A DNA stretch of 64,000 nt from an uncultured Trueperaceae bacterium (GCA_937873495.1 CALMXZ010000011.1:280808-344807), one strand, 5' to 3'. Counted from the first letter of the stretch, positions 11,471 to 20,331 are shown. Translations and numbers: made by a program. Notes: generated by a model not told the origin, from the sequence alone.

Positions 11471-13234
11471 GTGCTCAAGACCATAAGAGACCTGCTGCCG
11501 TACGTGAGGAGGCACCGCCTCAAGCTCCTGCTCGGCACGGGGCTGATCGTCGTCAACGGCTTCTTCTCGACGTTGACGCCCATCATCCCTGGGCGGGCCA
11601 TCGACGAGTTCAGGAACCGGAGCATGACCATGGACCGGCTCTGGCTCTACGCCCTCGCCCTGCTGGGCGTGGCCGTGGTGGCCGGCGTGGCCATGGTGCT
11701 GGTCAGGCGCATATTCATGTACACGAGCTGGGAAGTCCAGTTCGATGTCAGGCACGCTATCTTCAAGCACTTCACCAAGTTGGACGGCGGCTACTTCGAC
11801 CGCACGCGCGTCGGCGACCTCATGGCCCGCCTCACGGCCGACCTCGGCGCCGTGCGCATGCTGGCCGGCGTGGCCGTCTTCCAGGGCCTCAACACTCTCT
11901 TCCTGTTCGCCTTCACCTTCTACCGGATGTTCGACCTGAGCGTGCAGCTCTCCCTCATCACGCTCGCCACGGCCCCGCTCACGTCGCTGGCCTTCTATCT
12001 GATACTGCGCGTCGTCCACCGCCGGTACCAGTACGTGCAGGAGCAGTTCTCCAACGTCTCCGCGATGGCGCAGGAGAACTTCTCCGGCATCCGGGTAGTC
12101 AAGGGCTTCGGCATCGAGGAGCGCGAGATCGGCACCTTCGGCCACCTCAACGACGAGTTCGTGAAGCGCAACATGGCTCTCGTGAGGGTGGACGGCCCGC
12201 TCTTCCCGATGATGGAGTTCCTCTTTGGGCTCACCATGTCGCTCCTGCTCCTGGTGGGCGGCAGGCTCGTCCTCGGCATAGGCGGCGACCTCACCGTCGG
12301 CGAGTTCTCGAGCTTCGTCTTCCTCTACGAGGGCATCCAGTGGCCCATGATCTCGCTTGGCTGGATCGGCAGCCTCATGCAGCGTGGCACCACGTCGTGG
12401 GGCCGCCTCAAGGAGATCCTCACGCAGGTGCCGGAAGTCGCCGACGGCCCGGAGACCGACTACGACCTCCGCACGGTCGGGGGTCGCATCGAGTTCAAGG
12501 ACGTGAGCGTCACGTACAACGGCATCAAGGCCCTTGACCGCGTCAGCTTCGTCGTCGAGGAAGGCGAGGCCATCGGCATCACCGGTCGGACGGGCTCGGG
12601 CAAGACCCTGATCGTCAACCTCATCGCCCGCGTCATCGACCCTGACGAGGGCCGGATCCTCATCGACGGCATCGACCACAAGCGCTTCCCCGTCGAGGTG
12701 CTGAGGCGCTTCATCGGTCTGGTGCCCCAGGAACCGTTCCTCTTCTCGGACAGCATCGGGGAGAACATCGCGTACGGTCTGCCCGAGGCCCCCGCCGAGG
12801 TCCTGGCGCCGCGCGTCCTGCGCGCGGCCGAGGTCGCGCAGCTGGCCGGCGACGTCCAGGAGTTCCCCAACGGCTTCGACACGCGTCTCGGCGAGCGCGG
12901 CGTGACGCTCTCCGGCGGCCAGCGCCAGCGCACGGCCATCGCCCGCGCCCTAGTGCGCGAGCCGTCCATCCTGATCTTCGACGACGCCCTCTCCGCCGTC
13001 GACACGCAGACCGAAGCCCGCATCCTCGACGGCCTCGCCGAGGCTCAACGGGGCCGCACGACCGTGATCGTCGCCCACCGCATCAGCGCCTTCCAGAACG
13101 CGCACCGCGTGCTGGTGCTCGAGAACGGCCGGGTGGTCGAAGAGGGCACCCACGACGCGCTCATCGCGCAAGGCGGTTGGTACGCGGACATGGACCGTAG
13201 ACAGCAGCTCGAGTCCGACCTGGAGGTGGCGTGA
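11471..13234 (+). CDS. ABC exporter half-transporter, subunit with degenerate Walker B
   Basis: 587 aa: six-helix transmembrane domain (about 1-320) fused to an ABC ATPase. Walker A is GITGRTGSGKT, signature LSGGQRQRTAIARAL is canonical, but Walker B reads ILIFDDALS with Asp where the catalytic Glu belongs. In heterodimeric exporters such as TM287/288 and TmrAB one subunit carries exactly this change. GTG 11471 follows a GAGGAG ribosome site. The next subunit starts within the stop codon, so the two are made together. Substrate unknown; relatives export drugs, lipids or peptides. Confidence 0.92.
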   Translation: MLKTIRDLLPYVRRHRLKLLLGTGLIVVNGFFSTLTPIIPGRAIDEFRNRSMTMDRLWLYALALLGVAVVAGVAMVLVRRIFMYTSWEVQFDVRHAIFKHFTKLDGGYFDRTRVGDLMARLTADLGAVRMLAGVAVFQGLNTLFLFAFTFYRMFDLSVQLSLITLATAPLTSLAFYLILRVVHRRYQYVQEQFSNVSAMAQENFSGIRVVKGFGIEEREIGTFGHLNDEFVKRNMALVRVDGPLFPMMEFLFGLTMSLLLLVGGRLVLGIGGDLTVGEFSSFVFLYEGIQWPMISLGWIGSLMQRGTTSWGRLKEILTQVPEVADGPETDYDLRTVGGRIEFKDVSVTYNGIKALDRVSFVVEEGEAIGITGRTGSGKTLIVNLIARVIDPDEGRILIDGIDHKRFPVEVLRRFIGLVPQEPFLFSDSIGENIAYGLPEAPAEVLAPRVLRAAEVAQLAGDVQEFPNGFDTRLGERGVTLSGGQRQRTAIARALVREPSILIFDDALSAVDTQTEARILDGLAEAQRGRTTVIVAHRISAFQNAHRVLVLENGRVVEEGTHDALIAQGGWYADMDRRQQLESDLEVA

Positions 13235-15270
13235 TGGCCCGCGCGCCCGGCAACGCTCCTGAACCAGGAGGAGCCGACCGCGACCATGTGGTCGGCGCCG
13301 CCCGCGCCGCCGCGCTCGGCGCCGAACGCCGTCCGGCAGACCTGCTCGACACCGACCTACCCGACTACTCGGTCGAAGCGGCGAAGGGCGCCTACCGCAC
13401 GCGGGACCGCGACCGGCGTCGGGCCATGCGCGCGGAGAGCGTCCGGGACGAGGACGGCGAGGAGTTCGAGAAGGCCTACGACCAGGGCATCATGCTGCGG
13501 CTCCTGGGCTACCTCAAGCCGTACCGGCTCCAGCTCTCGCTCGGCGTCGGGCTCCTGCTCCTTAGCAGCGCCCTGACCCCGGTCTTCCCCACCCTGCTCG
13601 CGCGCGCGCTCGACGACTACATCATCGCGACGGCCGAGCCGTTCGCCAGCCTCGACATGGACGGGCGCCTACGCGGCCTGCTGGTCATCGTGGCCGTCTA
13701 CCTGGCGTTGCGGCTCCTGAGCTTCGGCCTCAGGTTCGGCTACACCTACCTCGTGTCGTGGCTGGGGCAGCGCATCATCTACGACATGCGGCGCGAGATG
13801 TTCGCCAAGATCCAGCGCCTGCACATGGGCTTCTTCGACCGCACGCCCGTCGGGCGCCTCATCACGCGCATCACCAGCGACGTCGACGCCATCCAGCAGA
13901 TGATGACGGACGGCGTCGTCGGGCTCATCGCCGACGTCGGCCTCATGGCCGGCCTGCTCTTCTACATGTTCTCCATCAACTGGCGCATGGCTCTCATCAC
14001 GCTCGTCGTGATGCCGCCGCTCTTCCTCATCCTCAACCTGCTCAGACGCCGCATCCGCACCGCCTACCGCTCGGTGCGCCTCAGGACCTCACGCTCGAAC
14101 GCCTACCTCGCCGAGAACCTCAGCGGCATGAAGACGGTCCAGCTCTTCAACCGCGAGGCCCGCAACGCCAGGCGCTTCGACGAGCTGAACCTGCAGCTGC
14201 TCGAGGCCAACAACGAGCAGGTGCGGTGGTTCAGCCTCTTCTTCCCGACCATCGGCATCACCAGCGCCATCTCGACCGCGCTGATCCTGTACTACGCCGG
14301 CACGCAACTCGTGCCCGACGTGGCGTCGTTCGTGACCATCGGCACGCTGGTGGCGTACATCCAGTACTCGGGGATGTTCTTCCGGCCCCTGCAAGACCTC
14401 TCTGACAAGTTCAACATCATCCAGGCGGCCATGGCCTCGAGCGAGCGCATCTTCGGCCTCCTCGACACGCCGGAGCAGATCGCCGACCTGCCCGACGCCG
14501 CCGGCTTCGAAGGCTCGTTCAGGGGCGAGGTCGCGTTCGAGGACGTCTGGTTCGCGTACGACGGCGAGGAGTGGGTGCTGCGCGGCGTCGACTTCACGAT
14601 CGCGCCGGGCGAGTCGGTGGCGTTCGTAGGGCATACCGGCGCGGGCAAGACGACGATCATCAGCCTCGTGAGCCGCTTCTACGATGTGCAGAAGGGGCGC
14701 GTGACGATCGACGGCAAGGACGTCCGCGACTACGACCAGGTGCAGTTGCGCAAGCACGTCGGCATCGTGCTGCAAGACCCGTTCCTGTTCTCCGGCACGG
14801 TGCGCAGCAACATCACCCTTGGCGACGACAGCGTGCCGCAGGAGCGCGTCGAGGAGGCGGCCAGGTTCGTCAACGCGCACGAGTTCATCTCGCGCCTGCC
14901 GGAGGGTTACGACACGCCCGTCCTGGAGCGCGGCGCGGGCTTCTCGACCGGCCAGAAGCAGCTGATCGCCTTCGCCAGGGCCCTGGTGCAGAACCCCGAC
15001 ATCCTCCTGGTGCTCGACGAGGCGACTGCCAACGTTGACACGGAGACGGAAGAGCTCATCCAGGACGCCCTCAAGAAGCTCATGCAGGGGCGGACGAGCA
15101 TCATCATCGCCCACCGCCTCTCCACCATCCAGGACGTCGACCGCATCCTCGTGATGCGCAAGGGCAAGCTGATCGAGCAAGGCAACCACTTCGACCTGCT
15201 GAGGGTGGAGGGGTACTACCGCAAGCTGTACGAACTCCAGTACCGGGAGCGCACCGCGCGGTCTGACTGA
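13234..15270 (+). CDS. ABC exporter half-transporter, subunit with canonical Walker B
   Basis: 678 aa, longer than its partner because of a roughly 90-residue charged N-terminal extension before the first membrane helix (LLGYLKPYRLQLSLGVGLLL). The ATPase domain has Walker A FVGHTGAGKTT, Walker B ILLVLDEAT with the catalytic Glu, and a degenerate signature FSTGQKQLIAFARAL instead of LSGGQ. It therefore supplies the active Walker motifs while its weak signature faces the partner's Asp-type Walker B, giving one active and one degenerate site. ATG 13234 overlaps the previous stop by one base. Confidence 0.92.
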   Translation: MARAPGNAPEPGGADRDHVVGAARAAALGAERRPADLLDTDLPDYSVEAAKGAYRTRDRDRRRAMRAESVRDEDGEEFEKAYDQGIMLRLLGYLKPYRLQLSLGVGLLLLSSALTPVFPTLLARALDDYIIATAEPFASLDMDGRLRGLLVIVAVYLALRLLSFGLRFGYTYLVSWLGQRIIYDMRREMFAKIQRLHMGFFDRTPVGRLITRITSDVDAIQQMMTDGVVGLIADVGLMAGLLFYMFSINWRMALITLVVMPPLFLILNLLRRRIRTAYRSVRLRTSRSNAYLAENLSGMKTVQLFNREARNARRFDELNLQLLEANNEQVRWFSLFFPTIGITSAISTALILYYAGTQLVPDVASFVTIGTLVAYIQYSGMFFRPLQDLSDKFNIIQAAMASSERIFGLLDTPEQIADLPDAAGFEGSFRGEVAFEDVWFAYDGEEWVLRGVDFTIAPGESVAFVGHTGAGKTTIISLVSRFYDVQKGRVTIDGKDVRDYDQVQLRKHVGIVLQDPFLFSGTVRSNITLGDDSVPQERVEEAARFVNAHEFISRLPEGYDTPVLERGAGFSTGQKQLIAFARALVQNPDILLVLDEATANVDTETEELIQDALKKLMQGRTSIIIAHRLSTIQDVDRILVMRKGKLIEQGNHFDLLRVEGYYRKLYELQYRERTARSD

Positions 15271-15306
15271 CGACCGACCGCGCCCCGCCCGGCATGGACC
15301 AGAAAC

Positions 15307-15342
15307 GTTAGCGGCGGCCGACGATGGTCGGCCGCCGCTAAC
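15307..15342. terminator. Bidirectional terminator, perfect 16-bp hairpin
   Basis: Arms 15307-15322 and 15327-15342 pair perfectly around GATG. It lies between the converging exporter operon and the secreted-protein gene. No U-tract on either side. Confidence 0.65.
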
Positions 15343-15359
15343 GCCATCAGGTCACGAAG

Positions 15360-15863
15360 CTAGTTGACGAGCGTGGCGCGGTAGTAGAACGGCTCTTCCT
15401 GGCCTGGTTCCATGGCGACTAGGAGGGTCCAGCGGATCATGGTGTACTCCGTCGGCTCGGCCACCCTGCGCGCGTCTTCCGGCCCGACGAGGACCGGCGG
15501 GGCCGAGAAGGTCTTGCCGTCGACCGAGTACTCCGTGAGCACGCGGTCGGAGGTCGGCGTGGCCGAGTTCGCGACGAACTGGAGGTTCGCCTGGATGGGT
15601 CCGACGATCTGAACGGCGCCGGCCGGCAGCGTCGTCTCGCCGGCGTTCGTCGCGAAGATGCGGTACTCGACGACCTGACCGGGGATGGCCTCGGTAGCCG
15701 CCGTGAAGCGCTCTTCCTTGGTGCCGTCCTGCAGCGTGACTTGACTGACTATGTAGATCTCGCTGCGAAACTGGATGGCGTTGGCGGCGTTCTGGGCGAA
15801 GCCTGCGCCTAGCAGCGCTAGCACCGCGGACGCCAGGAGGGTGACCACATGACGATCTCTCAT
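15360..15863 (-). CDS. Secreted DUF11-like beta-domain protein
   Basis: 167 aa. Signal peptide MRDRHVVTLLASAVLALLGA with cleavage near GFAQ. The mature part is one Ig-like beta domain of the type in DUF11/conserved-repeat surface proteins (IPGQVVEYRIFATNAGE, LPAGAVQIVGPI, then YSVDGKTFS). Such domains are usually structural parts of cell-surface proteins; here a single unit is the whole protein. ATG 15863 was chosen because TATCTT lies 7 nt upstream and the signal peptide starts there. Function unknown. Confidence 0.75.
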   Translation of the reverse strand: MRDRHVVTLLASAVLALLGAGFAQNAANAIQFRSEIYIVSQVTLQDGTKEERFTAATEAIPGQVVEYRIFATNAGETTLPAGAVQIVGPIQANLQFVANSATPTSDRVLTEYSVDGKTFSAPPVLVGPEDARRVAEPTEYTMIRWTLLVAMEPGQEEPFYYRATLVN

Positions 15864-15870
15864 CGGACCC

Positions 15871-15876
15871 AAGATA
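15871..15876 (-). promoter_or_regulatory. -10 box for leaderless transcript of the DUF11-like gene
   Basis: TATCTT on the minus strand, 7 nt before ATG 15863. Confidence 0.45.
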
Positions 15877-15943
15877 GCAACTTCAGATGACCGGTCTTTG
15901 AGGGGCATGAAGGCGACGCTTAGCGTTCGTCCGGCCGGGCCGC

Positions 15944-17530
15944 CTACTCGTCGTCTTCGCGCAACGCTTCCATGGCGAACGCCACGTAGTCGGCAGCGGG
16001 CGTGAGGCCCGTCGCCGCGGCCGCGCGGAACTGCGCCAACGCCGCGACCGGGTTGCGCGCGACGCCCGTGCCGTGCAGGAGCAGCTTCCCGTACTCGTAC
16101 TGCCCCTGCGGGTAGCCGAGCGCCGCCGCCCGCGCGTACCAGGAGGCGCCGGCCACGTCGTCTCGCTCGACGCCCATCCCCCGCAGGTAGAGGTCGCCAA
16201 GGGCGAGCTGCGCTTCCGGGACGCCCCCCTCGGCGGCCCGCCGGTAGTAACCGGCCGCCTTGGCGTTGCTCCACGGCTGCCCGAGGCCGTTCTGGGCCAT
16301 GTACCCAAGGTAGTACTGGGCCAAGCGGTTGCCGGCCTCGGCCTCCGGCTCGAGAGCGCGTCTGGCGCCGCCGAAATCCCCACCGCGATAGGCGGCCATC
16401 CCGACCTCGAAGGAGCTTGGCGCCGGCGCGCCGGCCATGCGGCCGGCCATCACGTACTGCAGCAACAGGAAGACGGCGATGGAAGCGACGAGGCTCCAGA
16501 GGAGGTACGGGCGCAGCCGCGGCGCGCCCACCCTGGCGGGCGGCTCGAGCCAGGTGGCGCCGCCGTAGGCGGCGGTCGGCAGCTTGGCCCCGCCGGTACC
16601 CCGGCCGGCCGATGGCGACACCCCCTCGCCCCACCGCGCGTCGCCGTAGGCCGTGCCGGACTCCTCGAGACCGTCCGCCGCGGCGCGCTCGTCGGGAGCG
16701 TAGCCGTCGTGCGGCGACGGCACCCACCGCGTCGAGGTCGTGAACACGGCGATGTCGTCGGCCCTACGCCGGGGGCCGAGGCGATCGGCCTCCTCCTCGC
16801 CGTCGCCAGGGCGCTCCTCCGCGGCCACCGCCTCGACGGTCGCCTCCTCTTCCTCCTCGACGGCGCCGTGCTCAGGCCGGTCGGTGGCGACGGGGCGCAG
16901 GGCGCTCCAACTGCCCGTGTCCTCGACGGCCCAGGCCGACGAGGTGTCCCAACCGGCCCGTTCGGGAGGGGCCATGGGGGCGTCGCGCTGAGCATCGTAT
17001 GGAGCATCCTGCGGGGCGTCCGGCCCGGCACCGGCGAGAGCGCTTCGCACGTCGGCTTGGCGTTCTCGTTCGACGAACCGCTCGCGTTCATGATCCCGCT
17101 CGAGCTGCTCCCCCCAGGGCGTCTCCGAGTACGGCTCGGATTCGAGCTCCAGGTCCGGCTCCGGGCCGAAGTCGGGCTCGTCCTCCGGCTCGTCGTACGG
17201 CTCGTCGTAGGGTGCTGGGCCCGGTCCGACCGCCGAGCCGACGCTGGGCTCAGGCCGAGCGTCCGGCTCCGCACCCGAGACGAAAGACACGACCGGGTCG
17301 GGTGCAGGCACCACCGCGACCTCGACGCCGGCTTCCATGAACACCTCGGCGATGGCCGCGGCCTTGTCAGGCAGCACCGGCTTGGTGACCGGACCCTTGC
17401 GACCGTGAAGAAGCGTGTGAATGCGTTGCGGGTCCATCTCCAAGCGCTCGGCGATACGCGTAGAGACCCCCCCGACGTCGGCGGCGGGTACCGGGCGAGT
17501 GACTTCCACAACGAAGCGCCGTTCGCTCAA
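15944..17530 (-). CDS. Membrane protein with C-terminal Sel1-like repeats
   Basis: 528 aa. Residues 1-75 form a small alpha/beta domain (FVVEVTRPV at the start, GPVTKPVLPDKAAAIAEVF near its end) that I cannot name. A long acidic, disordered stretch rich in Asp, Glu and Pro follows (about 80-330), then a membrane helix (LWSLVASIAVFLLLQYVM), then three to four Sel1 repeats (LAQYYLGYMAQNGLGQPWSN; AQLALGDLYLRGMGVERDD; GQYEYGKLLLHGTGVARNP). Sel1 repeats are TPR-like protein-binding helices. The start is TTG 17530 behind GGGAAGGTG. Probably an envelope scaffold; the N-terminal domain on the cytoplasmic side may be a sensor (inference). Confidence 0.7.
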   Translation of the reverse strand: MSERRFVVEVTRPVPAADVGGVSTRIAERLEMDPQRIHTLLHGRKGPVTKPVLPDKAAAIAEVFMEAGVEVAVVPAPDPVVSFVSGAEPDARPEPSVGSAVGPGPAPYDEPYDEPEDEPDFGPEPDLELESEPYSETPWGEQLERDHERERFVERERQADVRSALAGAGPDAPQDAPYDAQRDAPMAPPERAGWDTSSAWAVEDTGSWSALRPVATDRPEHGAVEEEEEATVEAVAAEERPGDGEEEADRLGPRRRADDIAVFTTSTRWVPSPHDGYAPDERAAADGLEESGTAYGDARWGEGVSPSAGRGTGGAKLPTAAYGGATWLEPPARVGAPRLRPYLLWSLVASIAVFLLLQYVMAGRMAGAPAPSSFEVGMAAYRGGDFGGARRALEPEAEAGNRLAQYYLGYMAQNGLGQPWSNAKAAGYYRRAAEGGVPEAQLALGDLYLRGMGVERDDVAGASWYARAAALGYPQGQYEYGKLLLHGTGVARNPVAALAQFRAAAATGLTPAADYVAFAMEALREDDE

Positions 17531-17602
17531 ACCGCACCTTCCCGTCCTGGCGTCATTGTACTCTCACCAACTCGGGGTTCTGTCTGCTAGCATGTTCACA
17601 CC

Positions 17603-17932
17603 ATGAAGTTGATCCTCGCCATCGTGCAGGACGCGGACTCCTCGCGCCTACAGGAAGCCCTGGGGGACAACGGCTTCCAGTCCACCAAACTTGCCTCGAC
17701 CGGCGGCTTCTTGCGCGAGGGCAACACGACCGTGCTCATCGGCGTCCAGGACCACAAGGTGCCCGAGGTCAAGGAGATCATCCACGCCACGTGCCGCGAG
17801 CGCACGAAGGTCGTCACGGCCGGCTCCCCCATCCACGCACTCGAAGGCGTCTTCGCCAGCCAACCCATGGAGGTCCCGGTCGGCGGCGCCATCGTGTTCG
17901 TGCTCTCGACCGACGAGTTCGTCAGGCTGTAA
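17603..17932 (+). CDS. darA: Cyclic-di-AMP receptor DarA/PstA (PII-like)
   Basis: 109 aa, the family's usual length. PII-like trimeric protein that binds c-di-AMP. Family residues seen: MKLILAIVQDAD at strand 1, TKLASTGGFLREGNTT in the ligand-binding T-loop region, and VLIGVQDHKVPEV. Its output partner is unknown in most bacteria. ATG 17603 has TAGCAT at 17588-17593, nine nt upstream, and no clear ribosome site, so the leader is very short or absent. It stands alone, with two hairpins downstream. Presence implies that the organism makes c-di-AMP. Confidence 0.9.
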   Translation: MKLILAIVQDADSSRLQEALGDNGFQSTKLASTGGFLREGNTTVLIGVQDHKVPEVKEIIHATCRERTKVVTAGSPIHALEGVFASQPMEVPVGGAIVFVLSTDEFVRL

Positions 17933-17947
17933 TCGCCGCGCGGCAAA

Positions 17948-18007
17948 CGCGCGCCCACAGGCGCGCGCGTCCACTTCGTCCTCTGCCGCCTCCCGTTCGG
18001 GAGGCGG
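17948..18007 (+). terminator. Tandem hairpins after darA
   Basis: Two perfect 8-bp stems: 17948-17955 with 17960-17967, and 17986-17993 with 18000-18007. The second is followed by TTCGGTTC. Located between darA and the converging MFS gene. Confidence 0.55.
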
Positions 18008-18014
18008 TTCGGTT

Positions 18015-19298
18015 CTAGAGCTCGGCTTCCCCTGACGTGGCGGCCGAGAGCGCCCGCTTGTCTGCCGCCCGCAGCGCCCCGAACCTGAACGAGAGCGAGA
18101 CGGTGATCGCCGCCATGAACACGGCCAAGCCGAAGAGCGCCGGAGTACCGACGAAGGGGATGAGGATGCCGGCCGCGACGGGCGCGAGGCTCGGCAGAGC
18201 CAGCACCGTGTTCGAGAGGCCGATGTAGAGAGACCTGTCATGCACGGGCGCGATGGCGTACAGGAGGTTCCACGCGGCGATCCCGACGCCGGCGTTGCCG
18301 ACGGACGAGAGCACGAACACGACCGAGTAGACGCGCCAGTCGTGGATCAGGAGCGCCGCCAGCGGAGCGGCGAGGAGCGAGAAGTACCCGACCTGCATCA
18401 CGAAGACGTTGCGGCCGCCGTTGGCCGGCGACCTGAAGGCGTAGTTCCCGACGATAGTGGCGGCCGTCGCGGCCATGACGTAGAAGCCGATGGCGCTCTC
18501 GGGGGCGCCGAGCTTCGTGATGGCGTACACGGCGTAGAACGGCTCCGCGAGGAGAGCGGCCAGGCCGAGGAAACGCACGCGCAGGAAGCGCCGCAGCCCG
18601 ACGTCGACGCGTAACAGGGTGGGTATCTCGCGGAGCATGCCGATCAGCGGACGCTTCAGCCCCGGCACGCCGGGCGGCTCCTTGACGAGCGAGAAGCTGG
18701 CGTACGCGAGCCCGGACAGGATCGTCCCGAGCAGGAAGATCAGGCCGAAGTTGTTGGGGAAGCGGATGTCGGACTCGAGGACGGCGCGCAGCACGAAGCC
18801 GGCCCCCAAAGCGAGGATGCCGCCGATGGAGTTGCGCAGCGCCCAGTAGGTACCGAGCCGGGCGTGGGGCACGATCTTGGCCGTGACGTCCGCGAACGGG
18901 ACCCCGCCGATCCCGCCGGCCATAGCGTTGACGGTGATCATGACGAGGAGGATCGTCGTCATCAGCGCCGGCCGATCGCCGCCGATGAAGAATACGGAGG
19001 CGGTCATGGTGAGGAGCGCGAGCGTGCGCACGGTGGACGTGAAGTGGTAGAAGCGCAGCTTGAGCGGCTCCGGCGAGATGCGGTTGGCGACCAGGAGCTG
19101 CGGCAGGAACCACGTCCCGACCCGGAGCGCCGGTACGAGGCCGATCACGACGGCCGGCGCCCCGATCGAGGCCAGGAACGGTGCCATGACGAGGCCGGAG
19201 TGCAGGAAAGCCTCGCCGCCGTTGACGATGATCCCGTTGATCACGCCCAGGAAGAAGTTCCGCCGCTTGACGCGCTCAGGCAACATGTCTCGGCACAT
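18015..19298 (-). CDS. Major facilitator superfamily transporter
   Basis: 427 aa with about 12 hydrophobic helices (for example LLTMTASVFFIGG, TTILLVMITVNAMAGGIGGV, VYSVVFVLSSVGNAGVGIA). A cytoplasmic loop with KEPPGVPGLKRP separates the two halves. The second-half segment with LLYAIAPVHDRSLYIGLSNT resembles uncharacterised MFS carriers; the substrate cannot be predicted. ATG 19298 gives a complete first helix; ATG 19286 is an equally good alternative, because TATACG lies only just before 19298. Monocistronic, converging with darA. Confidence 0.8.
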   Translation of the reverse strand: MCRDMLPERVKRRNFFLGVINGIIVNGGEAFLHSGLVMAPFLASIGAPAVVIGLVPALRVGTWFLPQLLVANRISPEPLKLRFYHFTSTVRTLALLTMTASVFFIGGDRPALMTTILLVMITVNAMAGGIGGVPFADVTAKIVPHARLGTYWALRNSIGGILALGAGFVLRAVLESDIRFPNNFGLIFLLGTILSGLAYASFSLVKEPPGVPGLKRPLIGMLREIPTLLRVDVGLRRFLRVRFLGLAALLAEPFYAVYAITKLGAPESAIGFYVMAATAATIVGNYAFRSPANGGRNVFVMQVGYFSLLAAPLAALLIHDWRVYSVVFVLSSVGNAGVGIAAWNLLYAIAPVHDRSLYIGLSNTVLALPSLAPVAAGILIPFVGTPALFGLAVFMAAITVSLSFRFGALRAADKRALSAATSGEAEL

Positions 19299-19419
19299 CG
19301 TATAGCGCCCCGACCGGCTGGTGGGCCGCCGCGGCGGGCCGCGCGCCGCCGGCCGGTGGTCCCGCCGGTCTGGAGCGCCACCGCGCCGGTCCTGGCGGGA
19401 GCCCAGCGCATACGGCCGT

Positions 19420-19449
19420 TTGACACCTCCGCGGCGCAACACTTACACT
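19420..19449 (+). promoter_or_regulatory. Promoter of tRNA-Ala
   Basis: TTGACA (19420-19425), an 18-nt spacer, then TACACT (19444-19449). The tRNA begins 41 nt after the -10. This is the clearest housekeeping sigma promoter in the window. Confidence 0.75.
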
Positions 19450-19489
19450 TCCCGTTGCCCGGTCCGCTTCGCACGGACCGCCGGCTCCC

Positions 19490-19566
<77 letters not shown>

Positions 19567-19580
19567 AGAAAGTACGATGG

Positions 19581-19608
19581 GAACGGCGCTTCTTCGGAGG
19601 CGCCGTTC
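19581..19608 (+). terminator. Hairpin downstream of tRNA-Ala
   Basis: 9-bp stem GAACGGCGC (19581-19589) with GCGCCGTTC (19600-19608), 15 nt after the CCA end. A likely terminator, although no U-run follows. Confidence 0.5.
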
Positions 19609-19731
19609 ACCGTTACTGCCGGCGCTAGCGGCTCGGGGCGGACGGCGCGGTGAGCCGTCGGCCGCGAGCGGCCGTTACCGGCGCGTATCCTTCTGCGAGG
19701 CGCGGACGAGCCACGACGGGAGACGATCACG

Positions 19732-20061
19732 ATGCCCAAGTACCTGTTCTCGGTCCTTCACGACTCGGACGGCCTGGCCACCGCCGCCGAGATGGTCGCG
19801 ATCGACGCGTTCAACGAGCGGATCCAGGCCGACGGCCACCGGCTCTTCGCCTGCGGCCTTGCCGCGCCCAGTACGGCTACCGTCATCGATGGGCGCGGTC
19901 GGGAGGTGGTGCTGAGTGCCGGGCCGTTCATCGAGTCAGTGGAGCACGTCGTCGGGTTCTGGATCATCCAGGCCCCCGACCGCGACGTCGCGCTCCGGCT
20001 CGCCGCCGAGGCGTCGCGGTGCTGTAACCGGCGGATCGAACTCCGGGCCTTGTACGACTGA
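19732..20061 (+). CDS. YciI/DGPF-family small protein
   Basis: 109 aa ferredoxin-like fold. The family core is visible: MPKYLFSVLHDSDG at strand 1, LSAGPFIESVEHVVGFWIIQ (the DGPF motif with Asp replaced by Ala), and DVALRLAAEASRCCNRRIEL. YciI-like proteins form dimers; many of the DGPF subgroup accompany ECF sigma factors, but none is nearby. The catalytic His/Asp pair of YciI is not evident, so function is unknown. A GGGAG ribosome site lies before ATG 19732. Confidence 0.75.
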   Translation: MPKYLFSVLHDSDGLATAAEMVAIDAFNERIQADGHRLFACGLAAPSTATVIDGRGREVVLSAGPFIESVEHVVGFWIIQAPDRDVALRLAAEASRCCNRRIELRALYD

Positions 20062-20186
20062 GGGCTGGAGCGTGGCGGAGCCGGCCGCGACCGGCGACCG
20101 GTCGGCGCCGAGTGCGCGCGAGATGTAAGCAAGCCCACAGGCCTGGCCCTTCCCTAGTGTGTCGTCAGGCTGTTACACTCTTTCTC

Positions 20187-20216
20187 GGCCCACGACCCCC
20201 CGCGTGGGCCACTTTT
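20187..20216 (+). terminator. Rho-independent terminator
   Basis: Stem GGCCCACG (20187-20194) with CGTGGGCC (20203-20210), then ACTTTT. It has the only convincing T-tail among the hairpins of this window. It sits 126 bp downstream of the YciI gene. Confidence 0.65.
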
Positions 20217-20236
20217 CATAGGTATCCACCTATGAA
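20215..20236. repeat. 9-bp inverted repeat
   Basis: TTCATAGGT (20215-20223) and ACCTATGAA (20228-20236) separated by ATCC. Could be an operator or a second hairpin overlapping the terminator tail. Confidence 0.5.
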
Positions 20237-20331
20237 TGTCCCGCTCACCACGGTAGTTTTGAGGTTTCCACTCTAACATGTGACTCAACACTACGGCGCG
20301 CAGGCACCTGCGCCGAGCGCCGCCGTCAGCC

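Larger units (their letters stand above)
20062..20331. other. AT-richer intergenic stretch, possible mobile-element scar
   Basis: 270 bp between YciI and the ZIP gene. The second half is clearly less GC-rich than its neighbours and holds the terminator at 20187-20216, an inverted repeat at 20215-20236 and a segment GGTAGTTTTGAGGTTTCCAC (20251-20270). From memory that segment resembles the ends of some IS21-family elements, but no transposase remains. A 41-codon minus-strand reading (about 20154-20279) exists but has no supporting features. Confidence 0.3.

Noticed and set aside
20154..20279. 41-codon minus-strand reading across the terminator and inverted repeat
   Set aside because: It crosses two structural elements, has no ribosome site, and may only reflect an element end.
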